The position numbers and the translations under genes were made by a program. DNA of 64,000 bases from Thioalkalivibrio sp. ALE31 (GTDB taxonomy: Bacteria > Pseudomonadota > Gammaproteobacteria > Ectothiorhodospirales > Ectothiorhodospiraceae), in assembly GCF_000377405.1 (NCBI RefSeq), contig NZ_KB905020.1:124001-188000 (forward strand). Direction: 5' to 3'. Shown here one piece after another: positions 10,704-20,561 of this stretch. The notes beneath the pieces were generated by a model. That model was not told the DNA's origin and ran no database searches. It saw only the letters and a program-made list of their open reading frames with translations. Every line of letters begins with the position of its first letter. Within the stretch, counting starts at the first letter, position 1.

Positions 10704-12076
10704 ATGCGGGATCCGGGCGAACAGCAACAGGCGATGCGTATTGCACTCAGCGGTGACTCGGGCACGACGGATGCCACCCGGGCGATCCTGAACTGCCTGG
10801 GCTGCGAGGCCGAGCATCAGCCGGCCACTGGCACCTTCGAGAACGTCGCCCCCGCCGCGATCTGGCTTTGTGGACCCGCCGCCGAGCTGTCCGCCCGGCT
10901 GCAGGATGCACGAACGGAAGACGCCGCGGTGGTCGTGCAGCCTACCGACGGGGCGAGGTCCAGGGCGAAGGGGTGGACTGCGTGGTGGAGCACCCGCTTT
11001 CCATCGCGCGGGTTTCGCAGGTCCTGCAGTGGCTTCGGTTCGGCCGCGAGCCGGGATACGACGACATGCCCGGGCTGGTCGGGTCGCATCCGACCATGCA
11101 GGCGGTCAAGCGCCTGGTGGGCCAGGTGGCCCGCACCGACGCCACCGCGCTGATCCTGGGCGAGACCGGCTCGGGCAAGGAGGTGGTGGCCCGCGCCATC
11201 CACAACGCCTCGGACCGGGCGGACAAGCCGTTCGTGGCGGTGAACTGCGGCGCGATCCCCGGAGACTTGCTGGAGAGCGAGCTGTTCGGGCACGAGAAGG
11301 GCGCCTTCACCGGCGCCTTCACGGCCCGCGCGGGGCGTTTCGAACTGGCCGAGGACGGCACGCTGTTCCTGGACGAGATCGGCGACATGCCGTTGCCGAT
11401 GCAGGTGAAGCTGCTGCGCGTATTGCAGGAGCGCGTCTTCGAGCGTGTGGGTTCCAACAAGTCGCTCCCGGCGCGGGCCCGGATCATTGCCGCCACCCAT
11501 CGCAACCTGGATGACGCGGTGGCGGATGGCAGCTTCCGCCAGGATCTGTTCTTCCGCCTCAGCGTGTTCCCCATCGAATTGCCGCCCCTGCGCGAACGCA
11601 CCAGCGATATGCCGCAACTGATCAGCGCGCTGGAAGAACGGCTGCGCGAGCAGGGCATGACCCCGGCCCACCTGACGCCGGCCGTAGTCGCGCACCTGGG
11701 GCAGCTCAACTGGCCCGGCAATATCCGCGAGCTGGCCAATCTGCTGGAACAGCTGGCGATCATGTATCCCGACCTGCCGGTGGACCTCGCACAACTGCCC
11801 CCCCGGGTCCGGCCGGAAGGGATCGAGGATCTGGCCGTGACCTCCCCCACATCCGGCGGCACCGAGTCGGGGTCGGCGGGCGCCAGCCTGCTGGCCGGTG
11901 GACTGCCGCCGGAGGGGGTGGATCTGCGCAGTTTCCTCAACGATCTCGAACGCGACATGATCGTCCGTGCGCTGGACGAGACCGGACACGTGGTCGCGCG
12001 CGCGGCGCGTCGTCTCGGGATGCGCCGCACCACACTTGTCGAGCGCATGCGCAAGTTCGGGCTCGGCAAAGCCTGA
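10704..12076 (+). CDS. fleQ: Flagellar master regulator FleQ, with an apparent frameshift near 10950
   Basis: FleQ is a sigma-54 activator that starts class II flagellar transcription. The C-terminal two thirds are intact: Walker A GETGSGKE, the sigma-54 contact motif GAFTGA, Walker [10 protein letters not shown], an arginine finger region, and a Fis-type helix-turn-helix ([17 protein letters not shown]). The N-terminal FleQ receiver-like domain ([23 protein letters not shown] onward) is encoded in a different frame, from 10704 (or 10734) to about 10950. The AAA part is open in the other frame from about 10868. One base is missing near GGGG at 10950-10953; adding one G joins the two parts as ...PTDGGEVQGEG.... 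It may be a sequencing error, a real mutation, or a truncated product starting internally. No slippery heptamer is visible. Confidence 0.85.
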
Positions 12077-12235
12077 GCCGGCCTCGGGCCAGACGGGCCA
12101 GACGGGCCCGGACCGTAGTGGAGGTCGGGATCCCGTCACCACAAGCCCTGAATTCCCGCGCGATGGTCGACGGATGCTTGACGGATCGGCCTCCCGGTTT
12201 GGATAAAACCCCGCTTAATCAATAACCTGTAACGA

Positions 12236-12251
12236 TGGCGCGTTTTTTGCT
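12236..12251 (+). promoter_or_regulatory. Sigma-54 promoter of fleR
   Basis: TGGCGCG-TTTT-TTGCT matches the RpoN consensus TGGCACG-N4-TTGCW except at one position, with the required ten bases between the -24 GG and -12 GC. It predicts transcription start near 12262, 23 bases before the fleR start codon. FleQ is the expected activator. Confidence 0.85.
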
Positions 12252-12284
12252 GAACCTTCCCCGAATCTCTATGGGAAGACGTTC

Positions 12285-13655
12285 ATGTCGCGAGCCACAA
12301 TCCTGTTGGTGGATGCCGATCCGGCACTGCGCGAGGCCGTGGTCCGGGTCCTGGCTACGATTCCTCGAGTCCGACTGCAGGCCTGCAAAGCGGCCGACCT
12401 GCCGCAAACCGTGGAAGGGGTCCGTCCCGCAGCGGTGCTGCTGGGCGGTGACCCCGCCCTGAGCGGAGAAGCCCTTCCCGAACCGCGATCTTGCGTCGCC
12501 GCGATCAGTCTGGAGGCCAGTCGCGAACGCGAGCTGTCGGCCATGCGAGCCGGGGTGGACGCGCACTTTGCCCTGCCGGAGATGGCGGACACCCTGGCCG
12601 AGTGGCTGCGGCCGCTGCTGGTCTCGGCGCAGGAATTCGAGGCGCCGACGCTGGTGGCTCGCAGCGCGGCGATGCAGGGGATCGATCGTTTTGTATCTCG
12701 GATCGCGCGCAGCGCCGCCACGGTCTTCGTGACCGGCGAGTCAGGGGTGGGCAAGGAGGTGCTGGCGCGGCAGCTGCACGCGCGCTCCCCCCGCAGCCGC
12801 GGGCCGTTCGAGGCGATCAACTGCGCCGCGCTCCCGGAGGCCATGCTGGAGGCGATGCTCTTCGGGCATGCCAAGGGCGCCTTCACCGGCGCGCTGGAGG
12901 CCCGGCCCGGCAAGTTCCAGCGGGCCCACGGCGGGACCCTGCTGCTGGACGAGGTGACCGAAATCCCCGTGCACCTGCAGGCCAAGCTGCTGCGGGCGCT
13001 GCAGGAGCGGGAGGTAGAGCCGCTGGGCGGGCGCCAGGCGCAGCGTGTGGATGTACGGGTGATCGCCACCTCCAATCGCGATCTGCGCGAGGCGGTGGCC
13101 GAAGGCCACTTGCGCGAGGATCTGTATTACCGCCTGAACGTCTTCCCGCTTTGCATCCCGCCGCTGCGGGAGCGCCCGGAGGATATCGTGCCACTGGCAC
13201 AGGCCCTGCTGCGGCGGCTGAGCCGCGGGCGCCTGGGGGAACTGGACGCCGCGGCGCAGCGGCGACTGCGGGAGCACGACTGGCCGGGCAATGTCCGCGA
13301 GCTGGCCAATGTGATGGAGCGCGCGATCACGCTGCACGAAGGCGATGACGACCGGGTGACGCTGGAGGCGGTCTGGCTGGATGCGGACATGCTGGCGCCC
13401 TGGAGCTCGGGCGACTCCGGCAATCAGGCGATCCGGATGAACACGCCCGAGTGGTCGGCCAGCGACGAAAACCCGACGCCGATGCTGGAGCAGACCCTGC
13501 AGACCCAGGAGAGCCGGGTGATCCTGAATGTCCTGCGCGAGTCCGGCGGGCGGCGCAAGGAGGCCGCGGACCGACTGGGAATCAGCCCCAGAACATTGCG
13601 TTACAAGATTGCGCGCCTGCGCGAGAACGGCTTTGCGGTTCCGGCGTCGGGATGA
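12285..13655 (+). CDS. fleR: Sigma-54-dependent flagellar regulator FleR/FlrC with degenerate receiver
   Basis: FleR (FlrC) activates class III flagellar genes such as hook and basal body genes through sigma-54. The 456-residue protein has a receiver-like domain (1-120), an AAA+ domain with GESGVGKE, GAFTGA and LLLDEVTEI, and a Fis-type helix-turn-helix at the end (RKEAADRLGISPRTLRYKI). The receiver keeps the first acidic pair (LLVDADP), but the strand that should end in the phosphoacceptor aspartate reads PAAVLLGGDP, with Gly at about residue 54. The cognate kinase gene fleS, normally just upstream, is absent. FleR is therefore likely to act without phosphorylation, controlled by amount or by other partners. 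Confidence 0.9.
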   Translation: MSRATILLVDADPALREAVVRVLATIPRVRLQACKAADLPQTVEGVRPAAVLLGGDPALSGEALPEPRSCVAAISLEASRERELSAMRAGVDAHFALPEMADTLAEWLRPLLVSAQEFEAPTLVARSAAMQGIDRFVSRIARSAATVFVTGESGVGKEVLARQLHARSPRSRGPFEAINCAALPEAMLEAMLFGHAKGAFTGALEARPGKFQRAHGGTLLLDEVTEIPVHLQAKLLRALQEREVEPLGGRQAQRVDVRVIATSNRDLREAVAEGHLREDLYYRLNVFPLCIPPLRERPEDIVPLAQALLRRLSRGRLGELDAAAQRRLREHDWPGNVRELANVMERAITLHEGDDDRVTLEAVWLDADMLAPWSSGDSGNQAIRMNTPEWSASDENPTPMLEQTLQTQESRVILNVLRESGGRRKEAADRLGISPRTLRYKIARLRENGFAVPASG

Positions 13656-13668
13656 CGCCCAGCGAGGC

Positions 13669-13684
13669 TGGCATATGGATTGCT
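13669..13684 (+). promoter_or_regulatory. Sigma-54 promoter of fliE
   Basis: TGGCATA-TGGA-TTGCT has the correct ten-base GG-GC spacing and predicts a start near 13695, about 90 bases before fliE. It would drive the fliE-fliJ/K operon. Confidence 0.85.
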
Positions 13685-13783
13685 TGGAGTTTTGAAGAAA
13701 ACGGTAAGCCGCGCACATGGGAGCACAAGGGTTCCGTGCAGAGCGCCGGGTCGCCATAGCGAGAACCCCCGAGGGTAGGAAAG

Positions 13784-14122
13784 ATGAGCGAGATGCAGAT
13801 TCAGAACGTCCTGCAGCAGATGCGTCAGCTGACGCAGACCAGCGGGATCGAGGGGACCAACCCGGCCCAGCCCAATCGCGAACCGCAGCGGGTGGGCGGG
13901 GTGGATTTCCAGAACGTGCTGACCGAGTCGCTGCGCGGCGTGAACCAGACCCAACAGGCCGCTACGGATCTGCAGACGCGCTTCGAGCTGGGCGACGACA
14001 GCGTCAGCCTGCCGCAGGTGATGACCGCAATGAGCAAGTCCAGTATCGCCTTCGAGGCGACCAACCAGGTACGCAACCGGCTGCTGACGGCGTACCAGGA
14101 AATCATGCGGATGCAGGTCTGA
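13784..14122 (+). CDS. fliE: Flagellar hook-basal body complex protein FliE
   Basis: FliE joins the MS ring to the proximal rod and helps open the export gate. The 112-residue length is normal. The C-terminal half has the family helix pattern VSLPQVMTAMSKSSIAFE followed by NQVRNRLLTAYQEIMRMQV, ending at the expected hydrophobic terminus. An AGGAAAG-like site precedes the ATG. It is the first gene after the sigma-54 promoter at 13669 and lies 32 bases before fliF. Confidence 0.95.
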   Translation: MSEMQIQNVLQQMRQLTQTSGIEGTNPAQPNREPQRVGGVDFQNVLTESLRGVNQTQQAATDLQTRFELGDDSVSLPQVMTAMSKSSIAFEATNQVRNRLLTAYQEIMRMQV

Positions 14123-14154
14123 TCGGCCGGACGGGCTGAGGGAGAGAACGGACG

Positions 14155-15819
14155 ATGGCCGACAATGCACAGTCCCTGCCCGCGGTGGTGACCGGGGGAT
14201 TCAAGGAGTTCAACGGGATGCCCGCGGGCCGCCAGCTTGCCCTGATCGGGATGCTGGCCGGCGCGATCGTGGTGATCGTGGCGCTGCTCTACTGGGCCAT
14301 GCGCCCCACCTACGTGCCGCTGTTCCCGCGCATGGACGCCGAGGACGCGGCCGAGGTCGTGCAGGTGCTGTCCCAGGCCGGCATCCAGTACCAGGTGGAT
14401 TCCACGACCGGGCAGGTGAAGGTCCCGCAGGGCGATGTCGCCGACGCGCGGCTGCAGCTGGCCGGCGAAGGGCTGCCGCGCTCCGGCGACCTCGGCTTCG
14501 AACTGTTGCAGGAGGACACCGGGCTTGGCACCAGTCGGATGATCGAGGGGGCGCGTCATCACCGGGCGATGGAAGGCGAGCTGGCGCGCACGGTCGCCTC
14601 CCTGGATGCGGTGGATCGCGCGCGGGTGCACATTGCCGAGGGGGAACAGTCGGTGTTCGTGCGCGACCGCCGGCCGGCCAGCGCCTCCGTGGTGGTGCAC
14701 CTGCGCGGCGGACGATCCCTGAGCGAGACGCAGGTGGGGGCCATCGTGCATCTGGTGGCCTCCAGCACCTCGGATCTGGATCCCGAGCGGGTCACCGTGG
14801 TCGACCAGCGCGGCACGCTGCTGACCCAGGACGGCGGCGAGGCGGGCATGGGCGGCAGTGGCGATCGCCTGAACTTCACACGGGATGTGGAGAACCGCTA
14901 TACCGACCGCGTTCGGGATCTCCTGATCCCGATCGTCGGGCGCGACAAGGTGCGCGTTCAGGTCAATGCCGATATTGATTTCTCGCGCGTGGAGCGAACC
15001 GAGGAGCTGTACGATCCCGAGACCATCGCGCTGCGGTCCGAACAAAGCCGGGAGGAAGAGCGCACGGGTCCCGAAGGCGGTGCCGGGGGCGTCCCGGGCG
15101 CGCTGACCAATCAGCCCCCCGAGGGCGGCGTGGTCGGGGAAGAGGGCGAGGAAGGTGCCGCTGCTCCGGCGCCGCTCCCGGGCAGTCGCAGCACCAACGT
15201 GACCAGAAACTACGAGGTCGATCGCCGCATCAACCACATCCGCGAGATGCCGGGCGGCGTGCGCCGGGTCTCCACCGCGGTGGTCGTGGACTTCCGTCAG
15301 GAGGTCAACGAGGACGGCGAGACGGTGCAGGTGGCGCGGGACGCCGAGGAACTGGAGCGCATCGAGGCATTGGTGCGCGAGGCGGTTGGATTCAACGCCG
15401 AACGAGGCGATACGATCAATGTGGTGACCGCGCCGTTCGAGGCGCCCGCGGACGAGATCCCGGCGGAGGAGATCGCCTTCTGGGAGCAGCCCTGGTTTAT
15501 CGAGGTGCTGAAGATCGTGGCGGCGCTGTTGCTGGCCCTGATCATCCTGCTGACGGTGGTGCGCCCGGCAATGAAGCAACTGATGAAGCGTCCGGCACCG
15601 CCCCCGCGGCGCGAGGATGACCGCGAGGCCCTGACCGACGAGTCCGGCGGCGAGGCCGGCATGGGGCCGAGCGAGGGTTCGGCCGTGGCCGCGCTGACGG
15701 GTCCCAAGGGTCCGGATCAGCAGGAGATGGATCTGGAGGCCGTGCGCGAGATGGTCCGCGAGGATCCCAAGCGCGTGGCGCAGGTAATGAAGACCTGGTT
15801 GGGTGACGATGGCCGCTGA
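14155..15819 (+). CDS. fliF: Flagellar MS-ring protein FliF
   Basis: FliF forms the MS ring in the inner membrane, the base on which rod, switch and export gate are built. The 554-residue protein has a first membrane segment at about residues 24-44 (LALIGMLAGAIVVIVALLYW), ring-building motifs (YVPLFPRMDAEDAAEVVQVL, RVHIAEGEQSVFVRDRRPASASV), a low-complexity Gly/Glu-rich loop (about 300-345), a second membrane segment (VLKIVAALLLALIILLTVV), and a C-terminal cytoplasmic tail that binds FliG. Its end overlaps the start of fliG. Confidence 0.97.
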   Translation: MADNAQSLPAVVTGGFKEFNGMPAGRQLALIGMLAGAIVVIVALLYWAMRPTYVPLFPRMDAEDAAEVVQVLSQAGIQYQVDSTTGQVKVPQGDVADARLQLAGEGLPRSGDLGFELLQEDTGLGTSRMIEGARHHRAMEGELARTVASLDAVDRARVHIAEGEQSVFVRDRRPASASVVVHLRGGRSLSETQVGAIVHLVASSTSDLDPERVTVVDQRGTLLTQDGGEAGMGGSGDRLNFTRDVENRYTDRVRDLLIPIVGRDKVRVQVNADIDFSRVERTEELYDPETIALRSEQSREEERTGPEGGAGGVPGALTNQPPEGGVVGEEGEEGAAAPAPLPGSRSTNVTRNYEVDRRINHIREMPGGVRRVSTAVVVDFRQEVNEDGETVQVARDAEELERIEALVREAVGFNAERGDTINVVTAPFEAPADEIPAEEIAFWEQPWFIEVLKIVAALLLALIILLTVVRPAMKQLMKRPAPPPRREDDREALTDESGGEAGMGPSEGSAVAALTGPKGPDQQEMDLEAVREMVREDPKRVAQVMKTWLGDDGR

Positions 15820-16819
15820 CAAGAACTCCAAGCTGGAAGGCGCCGAGCGCGCCGCCGTGTTCATGATGAGCCTGGGCGAGGATGCCGCCGCCGAGGTCAT
15901 GCGCCACATGGGGCCCAAGGAGGTGCAGAAGATCGGCACCGCCATGGCCTCGATGGACCGCATCTCGCGCAGCGATGTGAACGCCGCGCTGCACGAGTTC
16001 TCCACCCATGTGCAGGAACAGACCGCGCTGGGCGTGGGCGCCGACGAATACGTGCGCAGCGTCATGGAGAGCGCGCTGGGCGACAAGGCCTCGGGCCTGA
16101 TCGACCGCATCCTGCTGGGACGCAATTCCAAGGGCATCGAGGCCCTCAAGTGGCTGGACCCGCGCGCCATCGCGGACATGCTGCGCAATGAGCATCCGCA
16201 GATCGTGGCCATCGTGCTGTCCCATCTCGATTCCGACCAGGCCTCCGACACCCTGCAGTACCTGCCCGCGCGGGTGCAGTCCGACATCGTGATGCGCATC
16301 GCCACCATGGATGGCGTGCAGCCCCAGGCCCTGCAGGAACTCGACGAGATCCTCGACCGGCAACTCTCCGGTAATGCGGCGAGCAAGACCTCGATGCTGG
16401 GGGGCGTGCGCTCGGCGGCCAACATCATGAACCTGATGGAGGGTTCGCGGGAGGCCGAGATCATGGAGACGATCAAGGAGTCGGATTCCGATCTGGGCAC
16501 GCGTATCGAGGAAGAGATGTTTGTCTTCGATAACCTGGTGGATATCGACGACCGTGGCATCCAGACGCTGATGCGCGAGATCCAGACCGAATCCCTGGTG
16601 CTTGCGCTGAAGGGCGCCGACGACGACCTGAAGGACAAGATCTTCCGCAACATGTCCAAGCGCGCCGGCGAGATGCTGCGCGAGGACCTCGAGGCCAAGG
16701 GCCCGGTCCGAGTCAGCGAGGTCGAGGCCGCGCAGAAGGAGATCCTGTCGGTGGCTCGGCGCCTGGCCGAGAACGGCGACATTGTGCTTGGCGGTGGCGG
16801 TAGCGAGGCCATGTTGTGA
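15803..16819 (+). CDS. fliG: Flagellar motor switch protein FliG
   Basis: FliG is the rotor protein that interacts with the stator and sets torque direction. It has 338 residues, near the family size. The N-terminal FliF-binding part reads AERAAVFMMSLGEDAAAEVMRHMG; the middle domain contains EHPQIVAIVLSHL; the C-terminal domain has the charged torque helix (MFVFDNLVDIDDRGIQTLMREI). Two in-frame ATGs at 15803 and 15809 both overlap the end of fliF, so translation is coupled. Either start is possible. Confidence 0.97.
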   Translation: MTMAADKNSKLEGAERAAVFMMSLGEDAAAEVMRHMGPKEVQKIGTAMASMDRISRSDVNAALHEFSTHVQEQTALGVGADEYVRSVMESALGDKASGLIDRILLGRNSKGIEALKWLDPRAIADMLRNEHPQIVAIVLSHLDSDQASDTLQYLPARVQSDIVMRIATMDGVQPQALQELDEILDRQLSGNAASKTSMLGGVRSAANIMNLMEGSREAEIMETIKESDSDLGTRIEEEMFVFDNLVDIDDRGIQTLMREIQTESLVLALKGADDDLKDKIFRNMSKRAGEMLREDLEAKGPVRVSEVEAAQKEILSVARRLAENGDIVLGGGGSEAML

Positions 16820-17535
16820 GCGACAGCTCGGCGGCCAGGCTGTATACCGACGCCTCGGCGTCGCTGTGGGAGCCGCCGGAGATCGGTGACGACGGTGTCC
16901 ATCCCCCGCGCCGTCTGCCCACCGCCGCCGAGATCGAGGCGATCGAGGAAGAGGCGCGCAAGAACGGCTTCGAGGCTGGCTATGCCGAGGGCCACGAACT
17001 GGGCCAGAAGGAGGCGGAAAAGGCCGCCCGGGCGCGCGAGGACAAGAAACTGCGCGAAACGGTGGCCGCACTGGAGGCGGTGGCCGGCAGTCTCGCCGAT
17101 CCGCTGGCCGATGCAGCCGACGCCCTGGAGCCGGAGCTTTTGGCCCTGGTGACGGTCCTGGCGCGCAAGGTCGTGCAAAGCGAGCTGGAGTCCCGGCCGG
17201 AGCAGATCCGGGCGGTTCTCGAGGGCGCGCTGGCTCAGTTGCCGGGACGCAACCAGGAGGTGCGGGTGCATCTGAACCCGGAGGACCAGGGGCTGGTCGA
17301 GACCTACGCCGAGCGCGCGGACGCGCGCATCACCTGGGTCCCGGATCCGGGCCTGGCACGCGGCGGGTGCCGGGTGGAGGCGGGCGCGGCGAGCGTGGAC
17401 GCGAGCCTGGAGCGGCGCTTGCAGCATGCGGTCGAGGCCCTGTGGAACGGCGAGTATGCCCCGGCCGCTGACACCGAGCCCCGGGATGACAGCGCCCATC
17501 AGGCATCCGACCGCCCGGATGCGGAGGAGTCATGA
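16816..17535 (+). CDS. fliH: Flagellar export ATPase regulator FliH
   Basis: FliH binds and restrains the export ATPase FliI and delivers it to the export gate. The 239-residue protein starts with GTG, overlapping the fliG stop by four bases. It has a charged helical middle region typical of FliH ([22 protein letters not shown], with spaced small residues) and a C-terminal V/A-type ATPase E-subunit-like domain ([28 protein letters not shown]). The final 40 residues are acidic. Its stop overlaps the fliI start by four bases. Confidence 0.93.
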   Translation: MSDSSAARLYTDASASLWEPPEIGDDGVHPPRRLPTAAEIEAIEEEARKNGFEAGYAEGHELGQKEAEKAARAREDKKLRETVAALEAVAGSLADPLADAADALEPELLALVTVLARKVVQSELESRPEQIRAVLEGALAQLPGRNQEVRVHLNPEDQGLVETYAERADARITWVPDPGLARGGCRVEAGAASVDASLERRLQHAVEALWNGEYAPAADTEPRDDSAHQASDRPDAEES

Positions 17536-18914
17536 GCACTCCGATCGACGAACTGCGCCGCAAGGGCCGCGAACGTCTGAGCACGGGGCTTCTGGACCGG
17601 TTGCAGCAGTCCCGGGGTCGCGTGGAGCGGGTCAACCCGCCCCAGGCGGAGGGGCATCTGTCGCGCCTGACCGGCCTGACGCTGGAGGCCGAGGGTCTGC
17701 GCCTGCCGATTGGCGGGCGCGCCCTGATCCACGGCGAAACCGGGGAGCCGGTGCCGGCGGAGGTGGTCGGTTTTCAGAACGAGCGCACCTTCCTGATGCC
17801 GGAGGAGCTGGCGACGGGGCTGACGCCCGGGGCGCGCATCGAACCGCTGGACAACCAGCGCCAGATCCCGGTGGGCGAGGGGCTGCTGGGACGGGTGATC
17901 GACGCCAACGGGGCGCCCCTGGATGGCCAGGGGCCGATCCGTACCCATGATTTTGGGCCACTGGCCGGGCGTCCGATCAACCCTCTGCAGCGCGCGCCCG
18001 TGCGCGAGCCGCTGGATGTCGGGATCCGGGCGATCAACGGCCTGCTGTCGGTGGGGCGCGGCCAGCGGCTGGGCCTGTTCGCGGGTTCGGGGGTCGGCAA
18101 GAGCGTTCTGCTGGGCATGATGACGCGCAACACCACAGCGGACGTAATCGTGGTCGGCCTGATCGGCGAGCGTGGTCGCGAGGTGAATGAGTTCATCCAC
18201 GAGATCCTGGACGAGGAGTCGCGTACCCGTACCGTGGTGGTCGCGGTTCCCGCGGATCAGTCGCCGCTGCTGCGCCAGCATGGTGCCTGGGTGGCCACGG
18301 CGGTGGCCGAGCATTTCCGGGACCAGGGGCTGCACGTGCTCCTGCTGATGGACTCCCTGACCCGGTTTGCCCAGGGGGCGCGGGAGATCGCGATGGCCAT
18401 TGGCGAGCCACCGGCTTCCAAAGGCTATGCGGCGTCGGTGTTCGCGCGCCTGCCACAGCTGGTGGAGCGAGCGGGCAATGGCGATGTCGGCGGGGGCTCG
18501 ATCACGGCCTTCTACACCGTGCTGGCCGAGGGTGATGACCAGAACGACCCGATCGTGGACGCAGCGCGGGCCATCCTCGACGGTCATGTGGTGCTCTCGC
18601 GGGAGATCGCGGAGACGGGCCGCTACCCGGCCATTAATGTCGGGGCGTCGGTCTCGCGTGTGATGTCGTCACTGATCACTCCGGAACACGAACGCGCGGC
18701 CCGCCGCTTTCGTGATCTGGCCGCCACCTACATGCGCAATCGCGACCTCATCGCGGTGGGGGCCTACCGCAAGGGCGCCGATCCGCATCTGGACGAGGCG
18801 GTGGCGATGCATGAACGCCTGGAGGCCTATCTGGGGCAGGGCCGCGACGAGGCCGTCAGCTTCGACCGCGCCCGGGATGATCTGCTGGCACTGGTCGGGG
18901 GTGGCGCGGCATGA
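17532..18914 (+). CDS. fliI: Flagellum-specific export ATPase FliI
   Basis: FliI is the hexameric ATPase that unloads substrates and chaperones at the flagellar type III export gate. The 460-residue protein has the F1-beta-like fold with Walker A AGSGVGKS (about 184-191), the specific segment [16 protein letters not shown], and Walker [11 protein letters not shown]. It is tightly packed between fliH and fliJ, overlapping each by four bases, which indicates coupled synthesis of the ATPase complex. Confidence 0.97.
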   Translation: MSTPIDELRRKGRERLSTGLLDRLQQSRGRVERVNPPQAEGHLSRLTGLTLEAEGLRLPIGGRALIHGETGEPVPAEVVGFQNERTFLMPEELATGLTPGARIEPLDNQRQIPVGEGLLGRVIDANGAPLDGQGPIRTHDFGPLAGRPINPLQRAPVREPLDVGIRAINGLLSVGRGQRLGLFAGSGVGKSVLLGMMTRNTTADVIVVGLIGERGREVNEFIHEILDEESRTRTVVVAVPADQSPLLRQHGAWVATAVAEHFRDQGLHVLLLMDSLTRFAQGAREIAMAIGEPPASKGYAASVFARLPQLVERAGNGDVGGGSITAFYTVLAEGDDQNDPIVDAARAILDGHVVLSREIAETGRYPAINVGASVSRVMSSLITPEHERAARRFRDLAATYMRNRDLIAVGAYRKGADPHLDEAVAMHERLEAYLGQGRDEAVSFDRARDDLLALVGGGAA

Positions 18915-19357
18915 ACCCGAAGCGCCTGGAGCGCCTGCTGCGGCTGCGCAAGATCGAGGAAAGCGAGGCGACGCGCCAGCTGGGCGAGCGGCTGCAGCAA
19001 CTGGATGCCATCGCCGGCCAGCGCGAGCGCCTGGAGACCTATCAGCGGGAATACCTGCAGGCAACCCTGCCGGACGATGCCAATGCGCTGAAGTGGCTGG
19101 CCGGCATGCGCGACCAGCTGCGCTCCGCGCTGGAGCAGCAGGATCTGCGCATCCAGGCGGCCGAGTCCCAGGTGGAGACGGCGCGCCAGGAGTGGCTGGA
19201 ACGCCATCGAAACAGCCTATCGCTGGAGAAGCTGCTCGAGCGCCGGCGGGCCGAGACCGCGCGGCATGACGCGCGGCGCCAGCAGACAGAACAGGATATG
19301 TGGGCCACCCGCCAGGCCCATGCGCGCGAGGCAGACGCGCGTTGGCAGGGTTCTTGA
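18911..19357 (+). CDS. fliJ: Flagellar export chaperone-escort protein FliJ
   Basis: FliJ is a coiled-coil stalk protein that sits in the FliI hexamer and links it to FlhA. The 148 residues are almost entirely charged helix, with the family-like start [28 protein letters not shown] and a C-terminal [19 protein letters not shown] segment. Sequence identity in this family is low, so position after fliI and coiled-coil character carry the assignment. Confidence 0.92.
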   Translation: MNPKRLERLLRLRKIEESEATRQLGERLQQLDAIAGQRERLETYQREYLQATLPDDANALKWLAGMRDQLRSALEQQDLRIQAAESQVETARQEWLERHRNSLSLEKLLERRRAETARHDARRQQTEQDMWATRQAHAREADARWQGS

Positions 19358-19422
19358 ATGGACCCTGAGTATCGATTGAGGCATGGGCCCGGGGATGACC
19401 CCGGCAGACCGAGGATTCGGCA

Positions 19423-20517
19423 ATGATCGCAACACAGAATACGGGCCAGGGCATGCTGCCGCTGCTGCAACTGCTGGGCGGCAGCTCGATGCAGGGCCTG
19501 GACGACCTGAAAGGCCTGCAAGGCCGCCTCAAGGGCCAGGACGGCGAGGACTTCCTGGCCATCCTGGAGCCCCAGATGGAGTCGCTGCTGGCCAGCCTGG
19601 GCGTTCCCGGCGAGGAACTGGAAGGCCTGGACCTGGAGGCGATGCTGGCGCGACTCCAGGACTTGCTGGACGGGCAGCCCCTGGCCGCGGATCCCGAAGG
19701 GGGTGGCAATACCTTGCCGGTCGCCGCGCTGATGGCTGCGACCCAGGAACCGGGACGAGCCGAGGTGCCCCGCGCCGAAGGTACCCCGGCCCGGGGAGGA
19801 GGCGAGGAGCGGGCCCTGCCGGTGAAGCCGCTGCCGGCCGCGGTCATGCGGCTGTTCGTCGAAGCGGCCCAGGCCAATGCCGGACGGGATGGCGCGGTTG
19901 CCCTGAAGCCCGACGTGGTGGGTGCGCAGGGAGGCATGGCCCGCGACAACGTCCTGGAGATCCTCGCCCAGTGGATGGGGCAGGGGGGTGACGAGGCGCG
20001 CCGCGGCCGTTCCGACCCCCTGAGCGGGGTGCTGCCGGCCCAGGGGCTCGGGCAGGCCGAAGGGACGGACGGGGCGCGGGCGCTGCCGCGCCTCGATCTG
20101 ACACGACTCCTGCAGCAGCCCAACGGGGCCCGGGAGCTGGCCGACCAGGTTCGCATGCTGGCCCAGGCGCAGGGCGGGCGTACCGAACTCAAGCTGCACC
20201 CGCCGCAACTGGGCAGCCTGGATGTGCGTGTGCTGGTCGAGGGTGATCGCACCAGTATCCAGTTCATCAGTGCCAATCCGGTGACCCGCGAGGTGCTGGA
20301 GGCGGCCATGCCGCGCCTGCGTGACAGCCTGGCCGAGAGCGGCCTGATGCTGGACGATGCGACCGTGTCCGACCACGCGGCCGAGGAGCAGGCGGAGCAG
20401 GAGGCCGGCGAGACGGCGCTCGCGGCGGATGACGAGGCCGCCGAGGCCGAGGACCGCGAGGCCGCCGATGGCAGCACGCTCTCCATGCTGAACCGGCGCC
20501 TGGACCTGTTTGCCTGA
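19423..20517 (+). CDS. fliK: Flagellar hook-length control protein FliK
   Basis: FliK measures hook length and switches export from hook to filament proteins by acting on FlhB. The 364-residue protein has a variable Gly/Gln/Glu-rich N-terminal ruler and the conserved C-terminal domain, recognisable from RTELKLHPPQLGSLDVRVLVEGDRTSIQFISANP. The acidic tail (AAEEQAEQEAGE...) is typical. A second FliK-like gene lies at 40800-42101 on the other strand, so this bacterium may encode two. Confidence 0.92.
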   Translation: MIATQNTGQGMLPLLQLLGGSSMQGLDDLKGLQGRLKGQDGEDFLAILEPQMESLLASLGVPGEELEGLDLEAMLARLQDLLDGQPLAADPEGGGNTLPVAALMAATQEPGRAEVPRAEGTPARGGGEERALPVKPLPAAVMRLFVEAAQANAGRDGAVALKPDVVGAQGGMARDNVLEILAQWMGQGGDEARRGRSDPLSGVLPAQGLGQAEGTDGARALPRLDLTRLLQQPNGARELADQVRMLAQAQGGRTELKLHPPQLGSLDVRVLVEGDRTSIQFISANPVTREVLEAAMPRLRDSLAESGLMLDDATVSDHAAEEQAEQEAGETALAADDEAAEAEDREAADGSTLSMLNRRLDLFA

Positions 20518-20532
20518 CCGGCCGTGCTTGGG

Positions 20533-20561
20533 TGCAGCCGCGGCCTGCGGCCGTGGCTGCA
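20533..20561. other. Strong hairpin between fliK and fliL
   Basis: TGCAGCC-G-CGGCC (20533-20545) pairs with GGCCG-T-GGCTGCA (20549-20561), 13 pairs including one G-U, with a three-base loop. No T-run follows, so it is not a normal intrinsic terminator. It may stabilise the fliE-fliK transcript end or pause transcription before the fliL promoter. Confidence 0.5.

Noticed and set aside
10944-10960. Programmed -1 ribosomal frameshift in fleQ
   Set aside because: There is no X-XXY-YYZ slippery heptamer; slippage of Asp-GAC or Gly-GGG codons by -1 would mispair. An indel in the G-run is simpler.
12086-12110. Two tandem GGGCCAGAC units after fleQ
   Set aside because: Two copies of nine bases in GC-rich DNA are too little to call an element.
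13825-17499. 1224-codon open frame on the minus strand across fliE-fliH
   Set aside because: It is antisense to four well-identified flagellar genes. Long antisense frames are expected where third codon positions are GC-rich, and the translation has no recognisable domain.
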